The notes under the pieces were generated by a model. The model searched no databases. It saw nothing but the letters and a program-made list of their open reading frames with translations, and was not told the DNA's origin. From Canna indica (Eukaryota; Streptophyta; Magnoliopsida; Zingiberales; Cannaceae): a stretch of DNA of 64,000 nucleotides. Location of the stretch: the NCBI GenBank assembly GCA_034359265.1, contig CP136895.1:47448001-47512000 (forward strand), given 5' to 3'. Shown in pieces: positions 21,401 to 32,689 of the stretch. The position numbers and the translations under genes were made by a program. The stretch's first letter is position 1. Each line of letters starts with the position of its first letter.

Positions 21401-23367
21401 CCAGCCGCCGTAATGGAAACCCTCCCCTCCGAAATATCACTCTTTGACAAACGCTGTCTAGGAATTGCTGAAGGTGACCTCTCGCCAAGACATTAGGAGC
21501 TTCCTCCTTGATCTCCGGAACCACAAGAACACCACCCTTCACCTCCTTGGAAGGATCAACTCATGAGAAGTCAACCCGAGGAGAAAAAAGTTGAGGCCTC
21601 CTAGATCGCCCTATAAAAACCTTCATCGTACAGCTCATAGGCTGCATCATTGCATCGACTCACTTGGGTCTCAAGGCCTTGAGCCACAGATCTCCACATG
21701 TCCGCCTCAGCTCTAGCCGACTCAACCTCGGCCTACAAATGTGGATTGACCGATTCAATCTCGGCCTGCAAACGTGCGACCTCAGCCTACAAATGTGACT
21801 TCTCTGCTATGGATCCATTAGGCCAAGTCTTGATAGAGCTTAGCTAGCTCCACCTTGGCGGTCGCAGAATGGCTTTCCACCTCCTTTACTTGAGCGTTCA
21901 GGTGATCAATTTCACTAGCCTTGGATTTTTAGGGCCTTCTTCAATGGCTCAACGCCACGAGAATGAGCCTTCGACACCCTCGACAAAAACTTCCTTAGTC
22001 CCCAAGTTAGGCCGGAAAAATGGGACTAATAAAATTTGCATGGATCCACCCCCTCAGAAAATTCCACCTGAGTCCCAAGGTCAACATTCTTACCACTTCC
22101 AAAAAATGTAGTTGGTTGCAAAGGTACCAGCTGGCTATCTCTCGTCACCTCCACAGACGCGGTAGTAACATGTCCCATCGAAGCGCAATCATTTGAGGAC
22201 TTTGTCCTCGTCAGCACTCCTAATCTGTTTTCATTATCTCAAAGGAGATCCGGGAGTAGTAGGAAAATCTAAAGGCATAAACTGCCCAATCGCCTTCGGA
22301 GCAGGAGGCACTAAAGACCTCGGAACCTGAGACTTCATAGATTTCAACAAACTTTCTATCAATGGATTTTTCTCCTTATCGCTCGAATCATCCCCCTTTA
22401 TCCTCGCCCATCGAGTACGAGCTCCCGAGGCATTCCATAACGAAGATATTCTTCCTGTATAAGCCAAGAAAAAGAATGTAAGTATTTTTTCAAATGATGG
22501 AAATTACTTAACACTCCGCATTACAAACATACTTATATATTCTAGAACCAAGGACTCATCATGACTCCTATCAAATATCTCATGCGGAGCTAGAGGTACA
22601 AAAGAACAATTTTGTGACAAAAAGGTGACCATATCTTCGTCCTTAGGAGGAACACTTCCTTCCTCAAAATCCTGAACGGAATGGGGCTTCGACCTCCAAG
22701 ACAGAGGAAACCTTTGTGTGTAGTAAGGTGACTCTAGAAAAAAGGGCCAAGTGCCCTCTCACGACCTAACCCTAAATTAGCGGGTCTTGTAACCCTTATA
22801 CGAACTCTTGAACAAAGCCAAGAGTTTCCTCTCGGGGATGGCATTGAAAGACATTCACAGTCCTTTCTTTGCTCCCTTTGCTTGAAAAAGAGAAAAGAAC
22901 ACATGGAGGCTTGGCCTGATTCCGAGACACTCCATCACAATCTAAAAACACCGTACAAATGTCCAACTGTTCGGGTGCAACTGAGTGGGAGTGACATTAA
23001 CTAGATTAAGGATGCTGTGCTAGAAGTCGCTAAAAGGAAGACGAACCCCCAGCTCATCGAAAAAAGTCTGGTACATAAAGATAAATTCCGAGTTGGTATT
23101 ATGATATACTCGATCCGACGAGAGGCACGGAAGACACTCGTAGTCCTCCTCAACACCTTCATAGGCAATGGACACATTGTCCCAAAAGGATAGAATGCTA
23201 TCAAGGTCAGTCAACACCGACCCTTGCAACTTCACATCCTCATGAACCCAAGAATAGGAATATGGATCCCTCATTAGCGTCCCAAACTCTGATTTCACAA
23301 TGGCGCTCTTCTTCGCCATCACGAAAACCATAGAATGGGGATGAGTCAGCTCAAACCTATTGACCAA
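21400..23367 (-). pseudogene. Antisense extra ORF, putative gypsy-type transposon domain plus coiled coil
   Basis: Read on the minus strand from 23367, the product contains WDNVSIAYEGVEEDYECLPC, SSDRVYHNTNSEFIFMYQTF and DELGVRLPFSDF, then (22990 downward, with stops) TPTQLHPNSWTFVRCF and LGIRPSLHVFFSLFQAKGA. This is the plant domain annotated as putative gypsy-type transposon (Pfam Transposase_28, PF04195), known from extra ORFs of Tat elements. A second segment (22234-22467) is Ser/Lys/Pro-rich. The tail at 21640-21880 reads as an Ala/Glu coiled coil (AEIESV, AEVESARAEADMW). It lies opposite in strand to the Tat gag. Function is unknown. Several stops and frame changes make it a pseudogene. 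Confidence 0.65.
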
Positions 23368-23534
23368 AGGCAGGACCTATGAGAGCTAAGACAAGCATCA
23401 GAAAACTCATTGGAAAAGAAAATGAAGGCGGCAACAATCAGACAAGTAAGCCACGAAGCTATTGTCGAAGGAAATCACCAACGCACCAAATTGTCAAAAG
23501 CCCGACCAAGAGTTCGAAAAAAAGAAAAGGAAAA

Positions 23535-24409
23535 TACCTCACCCTTCCCTCATCCTTGGCTGAACCCTCTTCATGAGTTGTAGGGATCATTCGGCCACTT
23601 CAAGGAATTCCTAGGGAAGGCATGCTTCATAATGCGTGAGATTTACGAGTGGAACTACATCGAACATTGACATGAGATCATCTAAGGGCTTTCATGCCAT
23701 CAAGGGAATCGGGGAAAATTTTGGCATGACCTTTTCCCTTTTCCCATGACTCGGCAGCCCTAGAAACTTAAAAATCGACGAAGAAACAGCGAGTCCCGAC
23801 AGGAAATTCCACAAAATAGTGAACATACATCGTTGAAACCAAGATTCGTCGGAAAGATTGCGAGAAACTCAACCTATCACATCTAGGGGTTCGGCTACCC
23901 ACCTCCCCCCCCAAGCTTCAAAACTTAACCACTCACCTAGATTGTGGAGAAACAAAGATCGGGTGACGACGACTTGAAATTTCCCAGCGATGACGCGAAA
24001 TCCCGGATCCATCCAAGCCCCCCAAGCTTTCACCTTGCTCCTCTTCCTCTCTCCCCTTAGGCAGCCTTGTGCGACTCAAGCGATGAGCCGCACGGTTGCA
24101 AGATGAGGGTTTTAATCCCTCATTTATCTTTCCAAAGAAAGCCCCTTGTCTCACTTAACTCGCACTCATTCCTCGACTAAACCCGATAACTTGGGTTCCG
24201 ACTCAACCCATAATATGAATCGAGTTAACTTAATTTAAGGTATGATTTCATAAAAGGAAAGTTAATCACCCAAATAGATTCCATGAATCATTAGTCGAGT
24301 CATACCTTTTTACTCGAGGCGATCCTAAGGCTCGACTCGACTACCCTCGGGTCCGGCACGGTGCACCAAAATAGATTTTTATATTAGGAAATTTTTCCGG
24401 GTCTTACAA
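23535..24409 (-). mobile_element. Ty3/gypsy chromovirus LTR fragment, family B, antisense
   Basis: The right end GGGTCTTACA at 24409 reverse-complements to the TGTAAGACC start of the LTRs at 59751 and 63317. Shared text includes GGTGCACCAAAATAG, GGAAAGTTAATCACCCAAAT, the GAGCCGCACGG segment and GGCTGAACCCTCTTCATGAG at the left edge. Only the first ~0.9 kb of the LTR is present. It lies between the extra ORF and a 27-bp repeat that is itself codon-periodic on the same strand. Confidence 0.8.
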
Positions 24410-24412
24410 GAT

Positions 24413-24575
24413 GGGCCTCCACGGTCGCCTACTCTAGCTCGACCTCCACGTCAACTTACTCCAACTCGGCCTCCACGGTCGCTCGCTCCAACTCAGCCAC
24501 CACGACCACCTACTCCGACTCAGCCTTCACAATCACTAGCCCTAGCTCGGCCTCAATGGGCCACTCAACACAACT
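24413..24575 (-). repeat. 27-bp codon-periodic minisatellite, 6 units
   Basis: Units with GGCCTCCACGGTCGC start at about 24415, 24441, 24469, 24495, 24522 and 24549. On the minus strand each unit is nine codons close to ATVEAELER, a strongly helical Ala/Glu pattern, broken by two stop codons. It looks like a piece of a coiled-coil coding repeat, probably another copy of a Tat extra ORF. Confidence 0.6.
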
Positions 24576-24922
24576 CAGCCTTTATGATGGTTGTATACAA
24601 CATGGAATAAAATTATACCGAGCCGGACCGAACTACTTTGACCCTTAGGCGGGAACAAATAATTGTCAAAGATGCATTACATAAATTGTATTTAACATAA
24701 TTCCAATTTTAAATCACATTTAAATTTCAGAATACTTAATTTCTATTTGAAAACTCCTTTTCAAATTTTAAATTAATTCCCAAAATTACCAAGAGATAAT
24801 TGTGTGTTATTGGTCATGTGGCTCCAATCCGATGAGTAATAACCCTGAGCCCAATTCGCTTCGCTCTATGTGTGCTATCCTGTAGGTTCACTTAACGTTG
24901 GCAATGAGTTCAAATGACATTT
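24576..24922. other. AT-rich sequence, nothing recognised
   Basis: No ORF, LTR end or repeat could be supported. GAGCCGGACCGAAC near 24620 resembles gypsy LTR text but is too short to assign. Confidence 0.4.
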
Positions 24923-26624
24923 GTGTTGGGATGGGAATCGGAAACACAACGGAAATAGCAATTTAAACAATTCAAACCATCCTGAAAACAGTGATCAAGT
25001 TTAGGAATCTTTAAGGAATTCAATTTACGAGTAGAAGGAGAAGGTATACCATATACCATAATTAGAATGGGTGTTCCTATTCCCATTTCAAGACGCACAC
25101 ACGCACGGCCTCCAACGAAAGTCCACACCAAGAACCTTGTAACAAAGGGTCAACGAACAATCGGACTTGTAGTGGCTCAACGGAGAAGCTTTCTCAAACC
25201 CTAAAACCTTAAAAGCTAGGCCGGCCCTTCCACCAAGAACAGAGCTCCAAAACAAGAGGAAGAGGAGATGAGAAAACCACGGAACGAGAAGGTAGATGAA
25301 ACAATACCTCGCTCTCCTTCCTGGAATCCTCCAAGAAGATGAAGTATGCGACACACCCAAGTAGAAGACACCTTCAATTTGGCTTCGCAAAAGACCGAGG
25401 AAAGAGGAAGAAGATGGCCGGCCACCAAGGGAGAGGAGGAGGGATTCTTTGGAACTTTTCTCCTCAAGAACCCTCTCAAGAATAAAGCTCTTAATCTTTT
25501 CCAAGATCAAAAACCTAATTCACTTTCATCACCCTTGAAGGAGGTTCGGCCACCAATTTAAAGGGGGCATGGCGGCTACAAGAGTAGACCCAACCCCCTT
25601 TAAAAACTCTTCCCGGAATTCAAAATTCTAGGGTTTGCCTCCAAAAAATAATTTATATTTAATGGATTCATAATTAATTTGAAATTAATTAAATCCAATT
25701 AAATATAAACTTTAATTTATCTCCATAAATTAATAGCATATTAACAAGAATGATAATTATCTAAATAAACATTCCCTTAAACAATAGGAAAGATATTTAT
25801 CTAAATAATTTGAATTCCTATTAATTAATAGAATTATGATTTATGCTCATGAATCATATATCTATTAATCCTATGATTTATCTCCATAAATCAAATTCCT
25901 ATTAATTAGGATTTATCCAAATAAATTAATTCCTAATTAATTGGTTAGGCTCGTGGTTAGATACTAATTTTCCCACAATGTATATTTGATTCAAAATCAA
26001 ATTATAATTAATTCATAATTAAGTACAATCCCCGTCAAGTGATTGATTAAATATTTAATTCATAATTAAATTTAATCAACAACAAAAAATATTATTATGT
26101 ACGAATCCCTACAGTTTAGGGATGCCCTACAAATTAGGGTTACCTAGGAACTCCTTCCTCACGCATTTGTTCCTATAGGAAATACCTTTCCTATTATATC
26201 CGTAAATGAGATTCATGATCGAGTTGCAGCATCTTTATGCTAGTAGACATATAGTGCCACATTCGGACTTTATCGCATAAAGTTTGTTACGAGGTTAACA
26301 TGTTGTGCGTGACCCATTTGGACCCACACTAAGCTAGTAGTGAATTGTGCATAATGAACGTCCTTCGGTGATTAGTTATCGTGCAACTAAATCTCTCAGT
26401 TATAATGTCCTGAAGTCGACTAGGGTACGAAAGAAGTGTCAAACCCTAAAATTGATTCATATGTATTCCACCCACCAAGATGTCGTCTTAATAATGAAAC
26501 GTCAAAAATATCTTCCTGACTTTCATGTCTACTCTGGCCAGAGATTCCCGAGTCGACACTTGTAGGGATACATAGGACATTATCTCCTCTCACTAGGAGT
26601 AACTGATTCCATGTTGGTTGCTCA
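24923..26624. mobile_element. Putative copia-type LTR or remnant, AT-rich
   Basis: Begins TGTTGGGATGGGAATCGG with AACGGAAATAGCAATT soon after, a form common at the start of plant copia LTRs. It is followed by CTCCAACGAAAGTCCACACC and a long AATTAATT-rich tract (25640-26100). It ends where the copia non-coding sequence resumes (GAGTCAACAAAGTGACTTAG, 26630). I found neither a PBS nor a clear second terminus, so orientation and exact limits are uncertain. ORFs on the minus strand here have no recognisable domain. Confidence 0.45.
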
Positions 26625-27279
26625 CCTGAGTCAACAAAGTGACTTAGAAATCTCTTTTTAAGCCCAAACTTAAAGTTTGAATGATTTCTAGAAATGCCAT
26701 AAAAATATCATTTATTTACGAAAATACCACTAAAATATCACTCTTCTCAAGTTGCGCATTTGTCCAATACTTTAAATTTTCATTAGATTATCAAATGAGA
26801 CTTGAAGTATGATATTTTAAATTTACGTATGGTATCGTTCCACTCATTTGATGAGAAAAATCATTTCTAAAGTGATTTTTAACTATTTGACCTATACTTG
26901 AAAATATTGATACTTAAGTTCCTACATGATTCTTGGTTTTGGATTTCATTTACCATTTCACGATATCATGTATGAGTTAGTCTCTTATTCGATGTTTGGT
27001 TTCCATCCCTTGTGTTGAGACTTTTGATTTAAAAAAATCTTTTAGAGTTTCAACTTTGACTATAAGTTGACTTTTCTCGTCCTTTTTTATGGATGTCAAA
27101 AGGTGGTGAAAAATATAAGTAAAAATGGAAGAAAATATAGGAAAACCATGCTATAGATAGGGGGAGTTTATTTACATAGATATACATGTTCATAGGGGGA
27201 GAAATCCCATGGTTGATATCCTTGTTAGTTAGATGATATATTTTTTAAGGATGTTTGTCATCATCAAAAAGGGGGAGAT
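26625..27279 (+). mobile_element. 3' non-coding tail and polypurine tract of a copia gag-only element
   Basis: Parallels 32005-32612 (AAATCTCTTTTTAAGCCCAA, CTTCTCAAGTTGCGCATTT) and then carries the end missing there: polypurine-like motifs TAGGGGGAG (27158) and TAGGGGGAGAAA (27193), and a final AAAAAGGGGGAGAT (27266-27279) directly before the LTR. TTTGTCATCATCAAAAAGGG is the characteristic Sirevirus polypurine context. The upstream part of this element was lost at the 24923-26624 insertion. Confidence 0.8.
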
Positions 27280-28503
27280 TGTTGGCCTAAGGTTTTCAAC
27301 CTTGGTCTTAATCTCAGTTTTGATGATAACAAACATGGAACTAATGATTTCATTGAGAAATACTTTTAGGTTCCATATCGATTAGCGCACGACGTCCACG
27401 ATCGAAAATATGAGAGAAATCAAAAAATTGGAAGGACATTGATCGACGCGCTCGGATTTTGTCGGGAAGATAGAGTCTAGGTTTAGGGTGTCTAGATAAA
27501 TTGTAAATCCTCATAATGATGCAAAAATACTCAAGAACCAAACCCGTAATTCGAAACCCGAACCGAAGAAAGCAACTGGCTGAAACTCAATGTAGAGTAC
27601 AGGTATACTACATAGTGTACAGGCACTCTATGGCCGATCAATTGATCGGTCGACCGAAATGAGCCCAGAAATGGAAGAAGACATTCAGTCGATCCATCGA
27701 TCGACTGGACCTGCGATCGGATGGTGAAAAATGGCTATATTTTGAGCCATTGAGTGATGATTTCTTCATGGATTATAAATAGAAGCCAAGAGAGCCTTCC
27801 TTACATGTTGTTGAGCCTATTGAGACACTCCTTACACTATTTAAGCATTGATTGAGCCATTCTTTGCAAAAACCATAGCCTTGAACCTTCTTTCTTGAGT
27901 TTGCCTTCAACCTTCATTTGATTCATCATCAAGGCATCAAGAGGAGCTAGGTGATATTGTTTGGAGCTAAGTATTGGTTGTATTGTTTCTTTGCTCCATT
28001 TACTTATATCTTTGTCATTTATTTCTTGTACTTAAGTTTGTGATAACCTAGAGTGTTAGGTTAGTGATTGGGTGGTTGCCTTTGTGTTTAGGCATAATTA
28101 CACCAGTGTAATCTAGGATTAGAGTGTCCTTAGGAAGAGTGAGGTGGTAAAGTGCTCTCGGTAGGAAGGTGGAGATGTCCGGGTGTGGTAGTGTCTTCGG
28201 TGTGAGAGCGGTGACTTTCCAATGAAAAGCCCTCATTGTAAAGGAACTCTACATCTATTTGATTGGTTTAAAATCCTAAGCAAGGGTGCTTAGGTAGTGT
28301 AGTAGGCATTGGGGCTGAACCACTATAAATCTCATTGAGTTAGCATTGATACTTTGTGTGTTAAATTGATTCGTATTTATTGCTTCCGCTTGCTATTAAT
28401 ATCGTGCTTAGCCTAACTAATCAAGAAATAATTAAAACTAGAATTAGATGACAAGTTTAGTTAACACACTATTCACCCCTCTAGTGTGGCCATTTCACCA
28501 ACA
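27280..28503 (+). mobile_element. Copia gag-only family LTR, sense, 1,224 bp
   Basis: Starts TGTTGGCCTAAGG right after a polypurine tract and ends CACCAACA right before a PBS, so both borders are firm. It acts as a junction: 3' LTR of the tail at 26625 and 5' LTR of the gag at 28573. The GTCGACC cluster is short here (about 27636-27718) and a TATA-like TATAAAT lies at 27774. It is shorter than its relatives (1.47-1.71 kb) mainly because of the reduced palindromic zone. Confidence 0.85.
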
Positions 28504-28505
28504 TT

Positions 28506-28517
28506 TGGTATCAGAGT
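28506..28517 (+). promoter_or_regulatory. Primer binding site, initiator Met tRNA type
   Basis: TGGTATCAGAGT, two bases after the LTR end; 11 of 12 match the canonical TGGTATCAGAGC. Confidence 0.85.
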
Positions 28518-28572
28518 GGGTCATGGATTGAGATTTCACCATCTCCTTTACATCATCTCTTGATCCGGAAAA

Positions 28573-30012
28573 TGGCACTAGAGAGTATAGCGTTTGCACC
28601 ACCTAGGTTTGATGAGGTAATTTTTGTGTTTGGAAGAGTTGGATGTATACTTTTCTTAAAACACAAAGTTTAGATCTATGGTGCATGCTAAAGAATGAAT
28701 ATGTTGAGCCCACCATTGACATAAATGATTGGACTCAAGAACAAGTCAAATTATTTGAATTGAATGCTTAAACAACGCATCTCCTATATTGTTCATTTTC
28801 AAATGATATACTTGAAAAGGTTATGCATTCTTCTTCCGCTTTTGATATTCGGACAACTTTAAATATGCTATATGATTATGCCAAGACCGAAGAGATTGAC
28901 ACTTCTAATGAAGGTGGTGATGACAATGGTCATCCCCCTAGTACTAACCTTAGTTTTGATGCCCAAAGCACTTCTAGCCAAAGGAGCACAAGCAAGAAAC
29001 GAAAACGGAAACTTTAGTGCTTCCTTTGCCAAGAGACGGGACACAAGAAAATGAATTGTCCTCTATTGAAGAAGAAATCCAAAAAGAAGAACTGTGCTTC
29101 TCCATCCACATATCAATCAAGTGAAGCCTCTTCTAGACATGACGATGAAGCTACATCTAACTTTTGGTTCATGGATCCTCAGAATGAGATATATTTACCA
29201 TCTTCTAGTCATGATCAAAGTAGTGATTCTAGTAGATCTAAATCCCTTGACATGTATTATGAAGAACTACTAGAAGAATGTAAAAAGATGTATGACTTGC
29301 TTATGAAAAAGAATAAGGAAAATAAGAAATTAAAGAATGAAAATTTAAGGCTTAGTTCTCATGTGCTTGTATTAGAAAATGAAAAATTGAATACTAGCTC
29401 TTTTGATTCTTCCCATGATGTTTTAAAACTTGAAATTAAGGACTTGAAACATAGAAATGAAGAATTAGAAATTGAAAATAATGAGTTATTAATTAGGATT
29501 TTAAAAATTAGAAATGAAAATGAGAACACGAAAAATAATGTGAATCTCAATGGTAAGGATTGTACAAATGATTTCAAATTTGAGCATGATATTTTGAGAA
29601 ATAAAAATTTCTTGTTGAAATCTGAAATAGAAGCTTTACACAAATCCATTAATGACTTAAAAAATGAGGTTATTTTCTTGAGTAGGAAAACTAGTAATTT
29701 ATCACATGCTTCATCTTTGAGAAATCATAGGAAGAAAAATGTTTCATCGAAGAATGCTCATGCTTTTTCTCATGCAAAGCATTCTAACATTAGACCTCAT
29801 GTTCATAAGAATAGCAAAAAGAATGAATTTCATGGTCATCGCTTTTGTTGTGGCATATATGGGCATGAAATTTATGATTGTGCTTTTAAAGTGAACCTAG
29901 TGTTGTTAAGACACTTTGGGTACCTAAGCCTACTAACCCTATAGGACCCAAAAGGATTTGGGTACCAAAAGTATCATGTTCTCTTGTAGGGGGAGCTACC
30001 GCACAAGGGTAA
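28573..30012 (+). pseudogene. Sirevirus-like copia gag, near full length, no pol
   Basis: The start MALESIAFAPPRFDE is 55 bp after the PBS. An early frameshift near 28620, a stop near 28770 and a TAG after KKRKRKL near 29015 break the N-terminal half. The zinc knuckle reads CFLCQETGHKKMNC. From 29051 a long open stretch encodes a Lys/Glu/Asn coiled coil (MYYEELLEECKKMYDLLMKK, ENEKLNTSSFDSS) and a second knuckle CCGIYGHEIYDC. A frameshift near 29900 leads to TNPIGPKRIWVPK and the end GGATAQG, stop TAA at 30010. In Sireviruses the protease would follow the WVPK segment. Here non-coding DNA follows, as in two sister copies. Confidence 0.85.
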
Positions 30013-32612
30013 AGAGAAATGGAATATTGAAGTTGACCTTCGATCTAAATGAGAAATCTTCAAGAGGTTGCAACTTCAAGTTATCATGATGCCATAGGTA
30101 AGAAAATTGACATCAAAGACTTTGGTATCATCTCCTATACCTGCTTGCTTAAATTATAGTTGGAGTTTTGATATATGCTTAATATTAGAAGATTTTCCAC
30201 TCTTGAAAAGTTTCAAAAATGCTTTTTGATTTTTGATTTCCGGTCTCTTCGGAGACCTATGTAGCCTATAAAGGGCTAATGCGACCTTGCGGTTCTAAAT
30301 CATAGGATAATTGTGGCCTTTTAGTTTTCAACTAATAGGAAGGGTTGGATATCATGTTTTCATTTATATTTCACTTGTGATCTCCTAAAATTCATTTTGA
30401 TATCACTCAATTTTATTTTGAAATGAATTTGAAATTATTTAGCAAAGTAGACTTTGATATCAATAATTGATCTCTCTTTGTTACTTAGTTTGGTAACTTG
30501 ATAGTAATTATATTTTCATTATCCTACTAATGAATATTGCTTGCAAGTTATGATAAAATGGAAGGCTATTGTGAAGAAAATGGAAAAGGAAATGAAAAGT
30601 TTGGGAAATTCCAAGAATGAGGTATGAGTTCGGATTTGCAAAAATCTTAATGTAACACTTCAATAATTATGCTTCAGTGATTTCTCTATGACTCATGATC
30701 GATTGTGCATGATAAATGCTTAGAATTTCATGAGTAAGAAAATTTTGATAACCTAGGCAATTTCATGATATTTTGATTGAATAAAATTTGCACTACGTTG
30801 AAATCATCTATTAGAGAGTTCATATTTAAGTCTACACCCAATAAACATGTTTAGATATACACATGACATGCTTCTAGGTGTTTAAAATTGAAAATTCATG
30901 ACAAATTGAGTAAAATGATAACTAATTCACTTTAGAGGACTTAAACTTGGAAAAGCTTGACCCAAATCAACAAATCGACTTGGACACTTCATTTTAAGTC
31001 CAAACTTCATAAACATATTTAGGAATAAGTATGACATGTTTCCATGCATTTAAAATGAAAAATTCCTATGGATATGGATAAAATGACATAGAGGCGATTT
31101 CATGATTACCTCATTTGAAGCAAGTTGACTCAAGTCAATAAATTGACTTAGATGTCTCATTTTCAATCCATATTTGAGGAACAAGTTTAGATTTACTCAT
31201 GCTAGCTGTCCATGTGTTTAAACTTAAAAAATCATGAGTAAATGATAAGATTGATACTTAGCAAGTTTCATGATAACTAACTAGTTTTAAATGAAACCAT
31301 GCTAGGTTGATATCTTGACTGGAGGACATTATTTTCATCTCAAACTTGACATAAACTCTTTAAATGACCATTTGGTGGTGTCATGAAAAATGTAGAAAAA
31401 TATCATTTTTAACTTATTCTTGAAATTACATCTTCATTGAAAAATCTAGTTTCTTCATTAAAAAGTTTAGAAATTTTCATTAAGAATATGATTTATAATG
31501 GAATTTTGATGTTGGATTTCGAAAACACAAAATATCACTTAATTGAAATACTCATTTTTCCGATACTTTGATTTTTTGTCGAAAACTTCAAATGGAACTT
31601 TGTGTACACTATTTTGATTTCATTTCTAATATCGTTCTCACTATTCTTTGAGTGAAGTCATTTCTAAAAATGATTTTGAGATAACTTGAGTCATATCTTG
31701 GAAAATGAGTTTTTGGTTGAAATCAAGATCGGTTGAAAAATAGACTTGGAGAATTCATTTTGAGCTCAAACTTGACACATGCATCTTAAATGACCATTCA
31801 GCGATGCCTGGAAAGTTTGAATCAGAATTGACAACTTTTGAAAAAATACTTGATATTTACGAAAATGCCCCTAGAATTGTAGGAATTTTATGAATTTATA
31901 GAAAATTGATTTTTGACCGATTCTTGAACCTGTAGATTCATTGGAAAATCAAGAATATAATTTTGTAAGGATTAAAAAGTGTGATTTTTGTAAACTTGAA
32001 GTGTACTTTGACCTAAGTCAACAAAGTGACTTAGAAATCTCTTTTTAAGCCCAAACTTGATTGATATAGTTAGATTCACTCATGTTAGATGTCCAAGTGT
32101 CTAAGCCTAAGAAAATATGAGTAGATAGCAAAATTTGATACTTAGTCATTTTCATGTTTTCATGCTTATTTCGAATGAAACCGTGCTAAGTTTATATTTT
32201 GATCAAATGACATTCTTTTCACTTCAAACTTGATATACATGACCATATATTTGTATTTTGAAAGTTTGAATGATTTCTGGAAATGTCTTAAAAATCTCAT
32301 TTATTTACGAAAATGCCACTAAAGTTTCACTCTTCTCAAGTTGCGCATTTTTCCAATACTTTAAATTTTCATTAGATTATCAAATGAGACTTGAAGTATG
32401 ATATTTTAAATTCATGTATGGTAACGTTCCACTGATTTGATGAGAAAAATCATTTCTAAAGTGATTTTTGACTATTTGTCTGATACTTGAAAATATCGAC
32501 ACTTAAGTTACTACATGATTCTTGGTTTTGGATTTCATTTACCATTTCACGATATCAAGTATGACTTAGTCTCTTATTCGATGTTTGGTTTTTATCCCTT
32601 GTGTTGAGACTT
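30013..32612 (+). mobile_element. Long non-coding region of copia gag-only element
   Basis: AT-rich, no ORF above background, but collinear with 57620-59750 and, inverted, with 50426-53607. It contains the hairpin block (30241-30348) and degenerate repeats centred on AAGTCAACAAATTGACTT-like palindromes (30962, 31130, 32013) followed by AAGTCCAAACTT and a CATGTTTAG segment. Blocks such as CAAATGAGACTTGAAGTATG recur at 26786 and 32382. It ends abruptly at a CACTA terminus (32613) before reaching a polypurine tract or 3' LTR. Confidence 0.75.
30241..30348 (+). ncRNA. Conserved hairpin-rich block after gag
   Basis: GGTCTC (30242-30247) and GAGACC (30252-30257) form a perfect 6-bp stem with a TTCG loop. 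TAGCC (30262-30266) pairs with GGCTA (30274-30278). Near the end CAACTAATAGGAAGGGTTGG could form another stem. The block is conserved at 57851-57958 and, inverted, at 53258-53366, far better than the AT-rich sequence around it. No protein frame is shared. A role in packaging, dimerisation or RNA stability is only a guess. Confidence 0.45.
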
Positions 32613-32689
32613 CACTACTACATTTTGGCTCTGGGGCCACGCCATTTTTGGGAACGATTAAAAAAGTGTTTTCATACATTACCTATAGG
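32613..32689 (+). mobile_element. CACTA transposon terminus, fragment 1
   Basis: CACTACTACATTTTGGCTC at 32613 is a CACTA-type terminal repeat joined cleanly to copia sequence (the uninterrupted text is visible at 27015). It is followed by subterminal TTTTTGGGAACGATT. The fragment continues at 36223-36293 and 46987-47430 once two later insertions are removed. Only one terminus is in the window. The 3 bases before it, CTT, would be the target duplication, but the partner is absent. Confidence 0.7.

Noticed and set aside
25088..25510. 140-codon minus-strand ORF
   Set aside because: No recognisable domain; it lies in LTR-like sequence and overlaps another long frame, as expected by chance.
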